Shown here: positions 39,149 to 48,028 of the stretch, piece by piece | Numbering within the stretch: the stretch's first letter is position 1 | Layout: each line of letters opens with the position of its first letter | NCBI RefSeq assembly: GCF_026262505.1 | Contig: NC_067206.1 | Location: 19,551,319 to 19,615,318, forward strand | Direction of reading: 5' to 3' | From: Trichomonas vaginalis G3 | Taxonomy: Eukaryota; Parabasalia; Trichomonadida; Trichomonadidae | DNA length: 64,000 nucleotides | Notes under the pieces: generated by a model | Databases searched by the model: none | Seen by the model: only the letters and a program-made list of their open reading frames with translations | What the model was told of the DNA's origin: nothing | Position numbers and translations under genes: made by a program

Positions 39149-40104
39149 TCGTCATTTTCAACTTCTTTAGCATATTCGTCAGGAGTTGTCTTATATTTGT
39201 TAGGAACTGTCCTTTGAAAGTATACCACCTTGAACTTTGACAAGTTTGAAACGAGTCTGACAATAGTAGTTTTATCTTCTGCTTGCAGTCTGTACATTTT
39301 GCCATGTTTGCCTAAAACTTCATAATATTCTCTGTATACTTTCTTCTATTTTTTACGAACACGAATGTGAGTACCTGTCGGGTTCCCATTGTTGTCATAG
39401 TCAATAGTATTTTCATATGGGTCACGTTTAGGTATTTCTATTTTTACTTTGTCACCCTTGCCGAAGTTTGAAGCCTGGCATTCTTTCTTGTTTGTCTCTT
39501 TTGACTAAACTATTAAATATATAGTCTTTCTCTAAGTCGGGGTTGTTTTTTCATTTCTTCGGGGGAGTGGTTTCCCAAACCTTTTTGTTTACGGCTATTG
39601 TAAATATTTAAAACTTGTCTCATCTTTGCCATGGAGAAGTGTCTATACTTGTCGTCATATGACATTTCATTTGCTTCACCACCTTGTGGTTGGTTTAAGT
39701 CTCTTAATATTTTTTATACAACTGTCAATGACACCAAGAGCAAATGGTTTTGGTCGACATGAAATATTGGTTTACATTTTTTGAACGCAGATAGTTTTTT
39801 ACATCATCTGATTTGAAAGAACTTTCACAGTCAGATGTCAGTTTTGTTGGATGGTATTTGTCAACGATATTGTCAAAGCTGCTAAGATATCTAAAATATT
39901 TTTGGACTGTAAATGGTATGGCTTCACAGTATCTTGTGTTTTGACCAACAATATTAGCCAGTATGGTGGTCCATCTGTTCTAACTCTCGGAATGTTTTTC
40001 CAAGATATCCATAAACCAAGCATTGGTGTTGAACTAAAGATTTTTACCATGAGTGCTTTCTTTGTTGCCTTAGAAACATAGGGGTCCTTGTTTGGATTCG
40101 TCAT
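39145..40104 (-). pseudogene. Integrase, multiply frameshifted copy
   Basis: The same gene as 51,069-52,028, but with at least ten single-base indels, many in runs of A, G or T. An RKGDK-type reading near 39,460 links it to the first-copy lineage, not to the inverted arm. The indel density marks this as a poor-consensus or rapidly decaying stretch. Confidence 0.65.
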
Positions 40105-40121
40105 TTTTTAACCCATAAGAA

Positions 40122-40524
40122 ATGGGTTTATTTGGCGCGTTAGCAGGAGTTGCATCCAGATTTTTACCCGCAGTGGGAACAATAGCCAGAAGGTGTATTT
40201 GGAGTTGGAAGGAAAGATTTTTGAGTACATTAGGTATACTTAAAGAGAAAGCACAACCTATTATACAAACTGTACAGAAAGGTTGGGATGTAGCACGAGA
40301 TGCAACAAATCTTATTCCAAATCCTGAAACAAGAGGAAAAGTTCAAGGATGGATGGACAATGTAGGAAGACAAGCAGGAAACTATTATAACAAAGCAAAT
40401 GACTACTATAACCAAGCAGGACACTATATGGACCAAGGTGAAAGATTCTTTAACAGAGGATATAACATGCACAACAATGGGTAAACAATAACCAACCTCA
40501 ACGCCTCAAACGTGGGGAATGTAA
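40122..40524 (+). pseudogene. 133-residue MGLFG protein, frameshifted copy
   Basis: The start (MGLFGALAGVASRFLPAVGT) is kept. Indels near 40,190, 40,214, 40,467 and 40,501 disturb the frame. Confidence 0.6.
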
Positions 40525-40543
40525 AATTTTTTACTGAGATGAA

Positions 40544-40696
40544 ATGAACAATACAACATTGAGACAAATGGGTTCAAGATGGATTTGTCGGCTTCCAGCA
40601 GTTACACAACGTGTTTGTCAGTTCTTCCTATACCTCAGGAAGTTTTAGACCGACTTAAAAAACAACAACAACCAGTTGAAAAACAAACCAAACTAA
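40544..40696 (+). pseudogene. 50-residue protein, two compensating indels
   Basis: The twin of 14,890-15,042 with one base lost near 40,620 and one gained near 40,682, so about 20 residues read differently. Confidence 0.5.
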
Positions 40697-40715
40697 AATT
40701 TTTTACTGAGATGAA

Positions 40716-41296
40716 ATGACCGAAGAAGTTGAAACCGTAGATTTGACACCACAAACAAAAAGTTCAGAATTGTCAAAACCTGTCAAAGAACTTACAGATG
40801 AAGGAAAAATTCAATAATAGAAGGTGCAAGGTCTGGAAATACAAACCCTAACTATAAAGTCACTTTTCATAGAAATGGAACGGCTAGTATCTCAAAAAAG
40901 AAACAGACTCTCACAAATAAAATATTGAAGTCTGAAGGAGCTTTCGAGACAACAGATGGAAAAGTTTACTTCACTGAACAATTCATTCATTAGAACATCT
41001 CATTGACTTAGAGTCGAAATATTCTAAACTTTACAACAAACACAAAAAGTTGAAAGGAAAACAAAAACAAATGGCATATGATATTTTATGAAGATGTTGA
41101 CGACACAACCATACCAGCAAGTGAGGTAAAGTCAGGTGAACCGAAAAGTGACGAAAAACCGATAGAAGAAGAAAAACCAAAAACTGAAGATAAACCAAAA
41201 CCAAAGTTTAGTATTGGAACTAAACCAAGTCAACCTTCATTAGCTGGTATGGGTTGGCGTCAAAGACTTATGGCAGCAAGTGCTTATGTAAAGTAA
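40716..41296 (+). pseudogene. 194-residue Lys/Glu/Pro-rich protein, frameshifted and mosaic
   Basis: Indels near 40,770, 40,804, 40,978-40,992 and 41,085 break the frame. Downstream of about 41,110 its sequence (ATACCAGCAAG, GAAGAAAAACC, AGTATTGGAAC) matches the inverted arm and not the first copy, marking a lineage switch inside the gene. Confidence 0.6.
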
Positions 41297-41327
41297 AGAA
41301 AAAAACATTTTTTTATTTTTATTTGAA

Positions 41328-41410
41328 CTGTACGCTGAGTTTTGTTGGAGAAGACCGTTGGGAAACTTGTTTGTTACAGATGAGAAATATGAAATGGCAT
41401 ACCATTTTAA
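41328..41410 (+). pseudogene. HNH endonuclease remnant, second copy
   Basis: As at 15,681-15,760, with the start codon changed to CTG. Mirror copy at 49,761-49,843. Confidence 0.55.
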
Positions 41411-41452
41411 AACAATATATTTTTAAAAAAATATTTTTTTATTTTATTTGAA

Positions 41453-42036
41453 ATGTACGCTGAGTTTGTTGGAGAAGACCGTTGGGAAACTTGTTTGTTA
41501 GATGAGAAATATGAAATTCACTGTTGTGAGTCATTTGAAGTCAGAAACAAAAAGACAAAAAGAGTTTTAAGCGAATGTGAGCGAAATGACGGATATGCTA
41601 GGATGAGGATTGGTGGAAAACACTATTTTAAACATTGTCATTGCAACTCATTTTATACCGAACCCTAACAATCTACCTTTTGTAGACCATATAAACCGTA
41701 TAAGAAATGACAATAGACTTGAAAATTTACGTTGGGTTACTCGTTCTGAAAAACAATAAGAACAAAAGCAAATTTAGAGATATTGTATTCGAATTTGTCG
41801 ACGAACTAGAAGATGAAGCAATTGAAATTACAGACTATGGCAAGCATACGTTTGAGTTTTACTACTATAGCGAAGAACAAGACTCTTTCTACTTTTATAC
41901 CGGCGTAAACTATAGAAAATTACAAGTATGTTTTACTAAGGATGGCTATGCTTATGTAAACACTAGAGATACAGATGGAAAACACGTTCCAATACTTCTT
42001 AACAAATTCAAGAAGCTATATGGCATACCATTTTAA
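41453..42036 (+). pseudogene. HNH endonuclease, frameshifted copy beside the inversion joint
   Basis: Matches the intact HNH gene at 49,135-49,719 in reverse orientation (same ESFEVRNKKTKRVLSECERN reading). Indels near 41,633 and 41,750 break it. The element sequence ends within ten bases of its stop, where the inverted arm begins. Confidence 0.7.
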
Positions 42037-42077
42037 AACGTTTTTTAAAAAAAATATTTTTTTATCCGATAGAAAAG
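42037..42077. other. Inversion joint of the composite element
   Basis: Left of about 42,045 the sequence follows the 3' flank of the HNH gene (CCATTTTAAAAC). To the right it follows the leader of the SSB-like gene (TTAAAAAAAATATTTTTTTA then TCCGATAG) in reverse element order. The overlap is only A/T-rich microhomology. The 106-residue and helicase genes expected next in the right arm are absent. Confidence 0.6.
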
Positions 42078-42497
42078 ATGACGAAATTCATCTCAGTAAA
42101 CAAGTACATGACAGAAGTCAAAGAAGAACTAGACCCATTCACATATTTGAATATTTACTTCTACCATTTTGAAAAGTCTACATTTGACAAAGTTTGGAAC
42201 ATCGAACCAGTTAAGTTTGCTATTGTGACTAAAAATGGTGCGAAATTTGAAGACTTAGACATAGAAGGTTTGTTAACAGTCAAAGAAAATTTTGACAGAA
42301 AGTTCTCAAAACTTGAAGAAGGTAAAGCATACAAACTTGTTATACCTTATGAACCAAAGAAGACAGACGACTATGAATATTATGAGTCTAAAGTTGTAGA
42401 AGTTCAAGGTAAATTGGGTAAAAAGATTTTAGAGTCTAAGCCAGTGTTTGCTCCTAAAGAGGAAGAGAACATTGACATTGACCCAGAAATGTTCTAA
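42078..42497 (+). CDS. 139-residue SSB-like candidate, inverted arm
   Basis: About 95 percent the same as the protein at 23,669-24,088 by eye, with the acidic tail ending DIDPEMF kept. The stop shares the 22-bp palindrome with the converging gene. Confidence 0.6.
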   Translation: MTKFISVNKYMTEVKEELDPFTYLNIYFYHFEKSTFDKVWNIEPVKFAIVTKNGAKFEDLDIEGLLTVKENFDRKFSKLEEGKAYKLVIPYEPKKTDDYEYYESKVVEVQGKLGKKILESKPVFAPKEEENIDIDPEMF

Positions 42498-42513
42498 AAA
42501 TAAAATTTTATTT

Positions 42514-42963
42514 TTACATGTCAAATTTCTTTTTCTCTGGAACTGGTTCAGGTTCTTTCTTCTCTTCTACTTTTTTCTCTTTCTTTCCTTTCTTCTTCTT
42601 TTCTGGTGGTGAGACGTCAAATTTCTCAGAACCATATTTCTGTAAAAGTTCTTTGTCCTTTAATAGCTCTTCTATTCTGTTTTCTATTTCATCTTCAAGA
42701 ACAGCGCATGTGTCTTCTTTGCATTCTAAGAACTTTTGTTGGACTTCATCTTTCCAAGAGGCGTCATCTCTGTCAACAAGTCTGTCATTGACAAACTTAA
42801 AGACTGCTCTGCCTAATGTTTTATGGTTCTTGTCATATTCCCAGAAACAGAACTTTAGAACAAATTCACCTTTCTTGTTTACACTATGTAAGATTTTATG
42901 GTCGACAGATGTTTTACTGTCAAAAAGTTTGTCTCGAATATAGATAGCGAAATCGCTAGACAT
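42514..42963 (-). CDS. 149-residue Lys/Glu-tailed protein, inverted arm
   Basis: A homologue of 23,191-23,652 with a shorter charged tail (ends PEKKKFDM). The N-terminal domain is nearly unchanged, which suggests selection on it. Confidence 0.65.
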   Translation of the reverse strand: MSSDFAIYIRDKLFDSKTSVDHKILHSVNKKGEFVLKFCFWEYDKNHKTLGRAVFKFVNDRLVDRDDASWKDEVQQKFLECKEDTCAVLEDEIENRIEELLKDKELLQKYGSEKFDVSPPEKKKKGKKEKKVEEKKEPEPVPEKKKFDM

Positions 42964-42999
42964 TTTCTAAAAGATAAAAATTTTAATTTTTCTAAAAAT

Positions 43000-43875
43000 A
43001 TGTTAGAAAAAAAGTTTGCTGACATTGACAAAAAATTTGAGAAGGTTTTAAACAAGAACAAGAGGAAGTTGGAAAATGCTCAGATAAAACCCATACATGA
43101 CAAGTTCTTATTTGCTCAGAATGGTATAACAGGTCTAATTGCACCACCTGGGTCGGGTAAGACTTTCACTTATCTTAAAATGGCTGCACAACAACAAGAA
43201 CTAGATGAGAAGAACCCATTCTATGAGTTAGTTGTTATTTGTAGTACTTCTGGTCAATTTGACCAAACCGTCAATTCGTTCAAAAATATTATAAAGAAGT
43301 CTAAGTTAGTATGTATAAAAGACTCTGAGTTGTTAGATTGGATAAAGAAGTACCAAAGAAGGGTTTTGAAGTACAATGCTATAAATGAGTATATAAATTC
43401 GAAGTTTAAAGACCCAAATGAGGAAATGCAGAGAATATTAGAGAAGAAACACTTCAGAAACAAACAGAAAGAGATAGAATACATTTCGAAGAAATTGCAA
43501 TCTTACGATTGGAAGACATACCCTCACAGATGTCTTCTTATCTTAGATGATTTCGCCTCTCATCCTTTGTTAAAGAACAGAGAACAAGACATGTGTCGAA
43601 TTCTTAAGAAGCTCAGACACTTTAACATCTCAGTCGTAATATGTGTACAGACAGCAAAGAGTTTAAGTAAGGATGTTAAAAGAATACTTACTGACATTAT
43701 ACTTTTCCCCGGATTGTCCGAAGACGATTTCATGGAACTTATGAAAGAGTCCATGGCAGGTAAGTTTGACAGACATGAACTATGGGAGAAGTACAAAGTC
43801 ATACAAGACCCTCATACTTCTTTCAGAATTCATATCTACGCAAACAAAGTTCAAATTGTAAAAAGTCAAGCTTGA
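43000..43875 (+). CDS. A32-type packaging ATPase, inverted arm
   Basis: 291 residues with intact Walker A (APPGSGKT), Walker B (LLILDD) and the VQTAK motif; a handful of substitutions against 22,279-23,154. It remains intact although the capsid gene is absent from this composite, so loss of the right arm may be recent, or the product may act in trans. Confidence 0.87.
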   Translation: MLEKKFADIDKKFEKVLNKNKRKLENAQIKPIHDKFLFAQNGITGLIAPPGSGKTFTYLKMAAQQQELDEKNPFYELVVICSTSGQFDQTVNSFKNIIKKSKLVCIKDSELLDWIKKYQRRVLKYNAINEYINSKFKDPNEEMQRILEKKHFRNKQKEIEYISKKLQSYDWKTYPHRCLLILDDFASHPLLKNREQDMCRILKKLRHFNISVVICVQTAKSLSKDVKRILTDIILFPGLSEDDFMELMKESMAGKFDRHELWEKYKVIQDPHTSFRIHIYANKVQIVKSQA

Positions 43876-43965
43876 AAAATGTAAGTGTTTTAGTCTTAGT
43901 CTGTTGTGGTGCTGGGGCTGTCGGTTCTTCTGGCTTTGGAAGACATTCAGGAAGAGGTACGTCGG
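43832..43965 (-). other. Open frame starting at the cassette border ATG (MSDVPLPECL)
   Basis: Reading leftward from the ATG in ATGTCCGACGTACC, a Pro/Gln/Thr-rich stretch (MSDVPLPECLPKPEEPTAPA...) stays open until it runs into the ATPase gene end. The same ATGTCCGACGT occurs at three other cassette borders, followed by different sequence. It may be the truncated start of a lost gene. Confidence 0.3.
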
Positions 43966-44358
43966 ACATTCGTTTGTGTCCTGTTGGAAGGAAAAACTTT
44001 TCCTGTTGGATGGAAGAACTTTTTCTGTCGGAAGGAAAAACTTTTTCTGTCGGAAGGAAAAACTTTTTCTGAAGTTCGACCAAAAAGTTCTCAATTTTCG
44101 AAAATTTGAATGGTTTACGGACGAACAACAGGAAATTTTTTTCCAGTTGTCAAGAAAATTTTTTCCTGTAGGAAGGAAGGACTTTTCCTGTCGGAAGGAA
44201 GGACTTGGAATGTCGGAAGGAAGAACTTGGAATGCCAGAAGGAAGAACTTGGAATGTCGGAAGGAAGGACTTGGAATGCCAGAAGGATTTGACAAGACAA
44301 TTTACCTTATAGAGCTACCTGAGCCATCTGAAGTCAAGCGTAAAAATAAAGAGTTCAT
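43876..44358. repeat. Repeat cassette C2: 22-bp iterons inserted between two convergent genes
   Basis: The matching gap in copy 2 is only 16 bp. Here about 470 bp are inserted, flanked by near-duplicates of TCAAGCTTGAAAAAT and TCAAGCGTAAAAATA. It holds a GC-richer border reading leftward ATGTCCGACGTACC, then units like GTCGGAAGGAAAAACTTTTT at 43,985-44,075. A centre with TTCTCAATTTTCGAAAATTT follows, and more diverged GGAAGGAAGAACTTGGAATG units run to about 44,285. The far border (CTGAGCCATCTGAAGTCAAG) is the one next to the T5orf172 stop in copy 2. Confidence 0.65.
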
Positions 44359-45198
44359 CTACCCTGCTTGTTTGAAGTTGTCAAAATACTCTGTTATTTT
44401 TTCCTTTAACAATGGCAAATCTTCTTTGAAGGTAAGTATTGTACAACCTTTAATATCATAGTGTGTTTGAGGTAAAGTATCTTGAACTATTTGTTTCACA
44501 TCTTCATTTGGTGTCATTGAAATCGGTAAGTTTTCGCGATAGAACCAATTTCTGTCAGATTTGTAAATCTTAGCAAGGTCGTAAAAGCTTTTGTTGTTTC
44601 TTCTGACTAAATGCAACATAACCATATCTCTGTCTTCTTCATTTTCCATCTCTTCAGTATAAATCATATACTTATAGTTCTTTTCCTTACCTTTTGGTAC
44701 CGAACGTGGTATTCTTTTCTGTATGCTTTTATCTTTTGCTTCAAGCTTGTTCTCTAGCTCTTCACGTTCTTGTCTATGAATTTCGTCAAGAAGTCTGTAA
44801 ATATACCAAGCATAACGAGGCGAAGCCCATATTGCAACTGCATTTACAAGAAGTCTATGTACATAATATCCTCTCAAACCGTTTGGCAATTTTTCACGAT
44901 TTTCATGAGTTTTAGGCGACTGGGGTTTTGTACCTACTCGCTGTTCTTCACTGTTTTCAGAAAAAAGTATGTCTCGCTGTGCTTCGCTCAAAAGTTCTTG
45001 TGTGCTTTGGTTCCTAAACCAGTCTTTAGGAAGCTTAGTATCTGGAGCAAAACATGCTGTCAAAATACTTTGCATTTGGTACATATCGTCTTTGACCGAA
45101 CGAATGAGACGGAGTTGTTTGTTAAACTGAACCCACTCATATTCTTCATTTATAGCTTCATGGACTATAACTGTTGTTGTGTTCTCTGTTGTTGACAT
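44359..45198 (-). CDS. Second KilA-N-type DNA-binding protein, intact
   Basis: 279 residues. The N-terminal half has the KilA-N C-terminal signature (GYYVHRLLVNAVAIWASPRYAWYIYRLLDE, about residues 110-140, split here for length). A helix rich in Glu/Lys follows, then a C-terminal domain (YKYMIYTEEMENEEDRDMVM) resembling those fused to KilA-N in insect DNA viruses. The central part (SENSEEQRVGTKPQSPKTHE) differs strongly from the homologue at 21,484, so the DNA-contact region may have changed. Start chosen at MSTTEN (45,198), after TTTTTTATTTTGTATGTAAA. Confidence 0.75.
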   Translation of the reverse strand: MSTTENTTTVIVHEAINEEYEWVQFNKQLRLIRSVKDDMYQMQSILTACFAPDTKLPKDWFRNQSTQELLSEAQRDILFSENSEEQRVGTKPQSPKTHENREKLPNGLRGYYVHRLLVNAVAIWASPRYAWYIYRLLDEIHRQEREELENKLEAKDKSIQKRIPRSVPKGKEKNYKYMIYTEEMENEEDRDMVMLHLVRRNNKSFYDLAKIYKSDRNWFYRENLPISMTPNEDVKQIVQDTLPQTHYDIKGCTILTFKEDLPLLKEKITEYFDNFKQAG

Positions 45199-45314
45199 AT
45201 CTGTCTTTACATACAAAATAAAAAAATAAATAAAAATAAAACTAACTTTATTTTTTCTATCTTAAGGAAATTCATGATTTTCATGAGTTTTATGCAAGAC
45301 CAAAAATAAACGCT

Positions 45315-45341
45315 TTACATGTATTTTTCAGCAACTTCGTC
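45315..45341 (-). pseudogene. Last nine codons of the T5orf172 gene
   Basis: Reading leftward, GACGAAGTTGCTGAAAAATA then CATGTAA equals the end of the gene at 20,042-20,655. The rest of that gene, the cassette and the tRNA-like unit that follow it in copy 2 are gone from this place. Confidence 0.65.
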
Positions 45342-45693
45342 ATTACTGTCTTTACATACAAAATAACTAATGAAATTCATGATTTTTGTTGCTGAATTCA
45401 GTAAAAATATATTTTATGTTAGCATGTTAGATCTAACACGTTTTCTAACACGTTTTCTAACATGGTCTAAAACACACAAAACTCATGAAATTTCATACGG
45501 AATTCAATAAAAATAAAGTTTATGTTAGAATGTTAGATCTAACACCTTTTCTAACACGTTTTCTAACATGGTCTAAAACACACAAAACTCATGAAATTTC
45601 ATACGGAATTCAGTAAAAATAATGTTTATGTTAGCATGTTAGATCTAACATGTTTTCTAACATGTTTTCTAACACGTTTTCTAACATAACTAT
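45342..45693. promoter_or_regulatory. Three GTTAGATCTAAC arrays between KilA-N-type and 313-residue genes
   Basis: Palindromes at 45,426-45,437, 45,532-45,543 and 45,638-45,649, spaced exactly 106 bp apart, each with extra TCTAAC half-sites. The 106-bp period is kept by the separating CATGAAATTTCATACGGAAT repeats. Confidence 0.6.
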
Positions 45694-46635
45694 TTACAAG
45701 CGTTTTACATGGTATATGTTGCGATGGTTCATGACTCTAAACAATTTTGTAGCTTCTATTTCTTCTGTCAGTACATCGAATGTTTTAACGATACCGAAAG
45801 TTTCTTTATACTTCTTCTTGACATCAGATAGAAGGAAATCTTCTGCAGTTGGATAGTTTTTGTTCAGAAATGCTAACATGTCCATTTTATCTTCTGCTGG
45901 CTTTTCTGCTTCTTTCTTTAAGTCTGCCAAGTCGTTTCTCATACGTTCTATCTCTTTGACGGAGTAGTTATATTTCCTCATTGCTGCTTTACATTTAGAA
46001 CATTGCGGGTTCATTTTTGCGTTATATTCTGAAACCTTACCTGCTAAAACAACTAAGGCGTCAATGGTTTTCTTTAACTCAAACATAGCGGGTCTTATTT
46101 GTTCGTTCCATACTTTGCCTCTTCTATCTTTATCTCTTATCTGCCATACACATTCAGCAACTAACGAAACAAAGTTGTCGTAGGTCTTAAATTCTTCAGA
46201 TTTATATATGTCAGAGATGTTCTTATATACCATGTCGCAATCTTTGTCCATGACTTTGTGGTTGCAATGAAATCCAAGAAACTCATAGTTTACCTTACGT
46301 ATGAACTTCTTTATTTCTACCGAGTCAGTTGCTTTGACTTCTATTTCGTCAAATTCGGGAATAGTGAGTTTTTGCTGCTGAATTTCAGGCAATTTGGGTA
46401 AATGGTCGATGAGGTCCTGCATTTCATAAAGATACTGTTCATTTGTTTCATCTTTCGCACTACAGTCTAAATTATTTGTTAAAAGTTCTTGCTTTATCTT
46501 CTGGATTTTTGTTTCAAAAGTATATGAAGAAGGAATGAAGCTTTTCATCTCTACCAACATTGACGTAGGATTCATGACTAACGAGTTTGGTGCTGTAGTT
46601 GTTTGAACTGTTGTTGTGCCGATTGTTGAAATCAT
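45694..46635 (-). CDS. 313-residue regulatory-region protein, intact
   Basis: The complete form of the gene at 18,687. A Thr-rich N-terminus is followed by a helical body, a PQCSKCKAAM pair of cysteines (possible metal knuckle), a coiled coil (VKEIERMRNDLADLKKEAEK) and a short basic end (NIYHVKRL). I do not recognise a family. The N-terminus differs from the first copy (MISTIGTTTVQTTTAPN here). Confidence 0.65.
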   Translation of the reverse strand: MISTIGTTTVQTTTAPNSLVMNPTSMLVEMKSFIPSSYTFETKIQKIKQELLTNNLDCSAKDETNEQYLYEMQDLIDHLPKLPEIQQQKLTIPEFDEIEVKATDSVEIKKFIRKVNYEFLGFHCNHKVMDKDCDMVYKNISDIYKSEEFKTYDNFVSLVAECVWQIRDKDRRGKVWNEQIRPAMFELKKTIDALVVLAGKVSEYNAKMNPQCSKCKAAMRKYNYSVKEIERMRNDLADLKKEAEKPAEDKMDMLAFLNKNYPTAEDFLLSDVKKKYKETFGIVKTFDVLTEEIEATKLFRVMNHRNIYHVKRL

Positions 46636-46981
46636 ATCTTTTATACAAAATAAAAAAAATAAAAAAAAATAAAACTAATTTTATTTTTTATTTTTGGTGT
46701 AAATTTCATGAATTTCGAGAGTTTTCTACGATGTTAGAAAACATGTTAGAAAACATGTTAGATCTAACATTCTAACATAAACATTATTTTTGGGTCCTTT
46801 ACACTCATTACGATGAAGAAGTTTTGACAAAACATTTACGATGAAGAAGTTTTGACAAAACATATACGAAGAAATTCATGAAAATTCAAGAGTTTTAGAC
46901 CATGTTAGAAAACATGTTAGAAAACATGTTAGATCTAACATTCTAACATAAACATTATTTTTGTCGAAAAAAATGGTTCAT
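46636..46981. promoter_or_regulatory. Two GTTAGATCTAAC arrays between 313-residue and KilA-N genes
   Basis: Palindromes at 46,757-46,768 and 46,928-46,939, each with two upstream GTTAGA half-sites at 12-bp spacing and one downstream. ACAAAACATTTACGATGAAG repeats lie between. Confidence 0.6.
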
Positions 46982-47643
46982 TTACTCACAATATTTTTGT
47001 ACAAAACAACCCCAAGCTTTTAACTTCTTTTCTGCAGCTTCTAATGCTATCTTAGCGAGTTCATATTCTCTAAATTCTCTCTTTAAATCTTCTTGTTCCC
47101 ATTGGTCTAGTTCGTATGGCGAGTCTCTATAACCAGAACATATCTCACGTTCATGTTCTATTTGTTTAAGCACATTTTTCTAACTTCTTCTTCGAACAAA
47201 GGTTTTGCATTCTCTACTGTATCTTCAAGTTCTTCTTCATCTAATTTCTCATGAACTTTCTTGTCTATGGAGTCCAGAATTTTTCCAACTGCTATACAAT
47301 ATTTTGGAGAAGCCCACATTGCTATATAGTTTAGAAGTCTTGGGTCTACATACGTTCCTCTAACCTGTTTGATTTCATCAGAAATTCCTGCATGAATTTT
47401 GTATAAAAAGCAACCCGCTGTTTTCGGCGGGTTGGTATATTCTTCACAAAATGCCTTAAAATACTCTTCCCAGGACTTATTTTCCAACAACCTTCTAAAG
47501 TCTTTCCTAAACTGCTGACACATCTTTGTTGCATTTATATAACCATCCATGTCTCTACGTAAGACTTCAATACCGTTGTAAGTGCCTTTTGTGAATGTTT
47601 CGCCATTAGATTTGTTCGTGAACGTTTTTGCTTCGACTGACAT
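46982..47643 (-). pseudogene. KilA-N domain protein, one frameshift near the coiled coil
   Basis: The KilA-N domain is complete and open: YNGIEVLRRDMDGYINATKM, then IAMWASPKYCIAVGKILDS. After residue 156 (near 47,170) the frame shifts, and the coiled-coil tail is open again to 46,982. The segment TNPPKTAGCF is encoded by a hairpin, AACCCGC-loop-GCGGGTT. At the same place copy 2 encodes different residues from a different palindrome. A truncated 161-residue protein could still bind DNA. Confidence 0.8.
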
Positions 47644-47695
47644 TTCTGTTCTTACAATAAAAATAAAAAATATTTTTTGGTGGGACGTCGGACAT

Positions 47696-48023
47696 TCGTT
47701 TGTGGCTTAACCGTCGGACCACAACGATAAAAATCTCTGCTACTAGCAGTACTGCTACTGTCAGTAGCAGTACTTTTACTGACAGTAGCAGTACTTTTAC
47801 TGACAGTAGCAGTACTTTTACTGACAGTAGCAGTACTTTTACTGACAGTAGCAGTACTTTTACTGACAGTAGCAGTACTTTATCGTCGAAAACCCTCTCA
47901 AATTTTCCTTTTTACTGACATTAGCAGTACTTTTACTGACAGTAGCAGTACTTTTACTGACAGTAGCAGTACTTTTACTGACAGTAGCAGTACTTTTACT
48001 GACAGTAGCAGAGATTTTTATCG
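47696..48023. repeat. Repeat cassette C1: 21-bp hairpin-forming iterons with inverted ends
   Basis: A 21-bp unit (CTTTTACTGACAGTAGCAGT plus A) is repeated about 6 times at 47,745-47,881 and about 5 times at 47,911-48,012, around a centre containing CTCTCAAATTTTCC. The block is bounded by inverted copies of CGATAAAAATCTCTGCTACT (47,725-47,744 and 48,004-48,023). Each unit contains CAGTA-CTTT-TACTG, a perfect hairpin. It lies upstream of the KilA-N gene, next to the ATGTCCGACGTC border. Confidence 0.7.
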
Positions 48024-48028
48024 TCCAA

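Larger units (their letters stand above)
25653..41100 (+). repeat. Second copy of the 25.65-kb tandem duplication
   Basis: Twin of positions 1 to about 15,460. Genes frameshifted in one block are often intact in the other: minor capsid, capsid and 1,062-residue genes are intact here and broken in the first block, whereas the 305-residue gene is intact only in the first. From 38.2 to 41.1 kb this block is especially rich in single-base indels. Confidence 0.8.

Noticed and set aside
47700-47918. Ser/Thr-rich repeat peptide (SSSTFTD units) across cassette C1
   Set aside because: The unit of 21 bp keeps one frame open by arithmetic; the homologous cassettes do not encode it.
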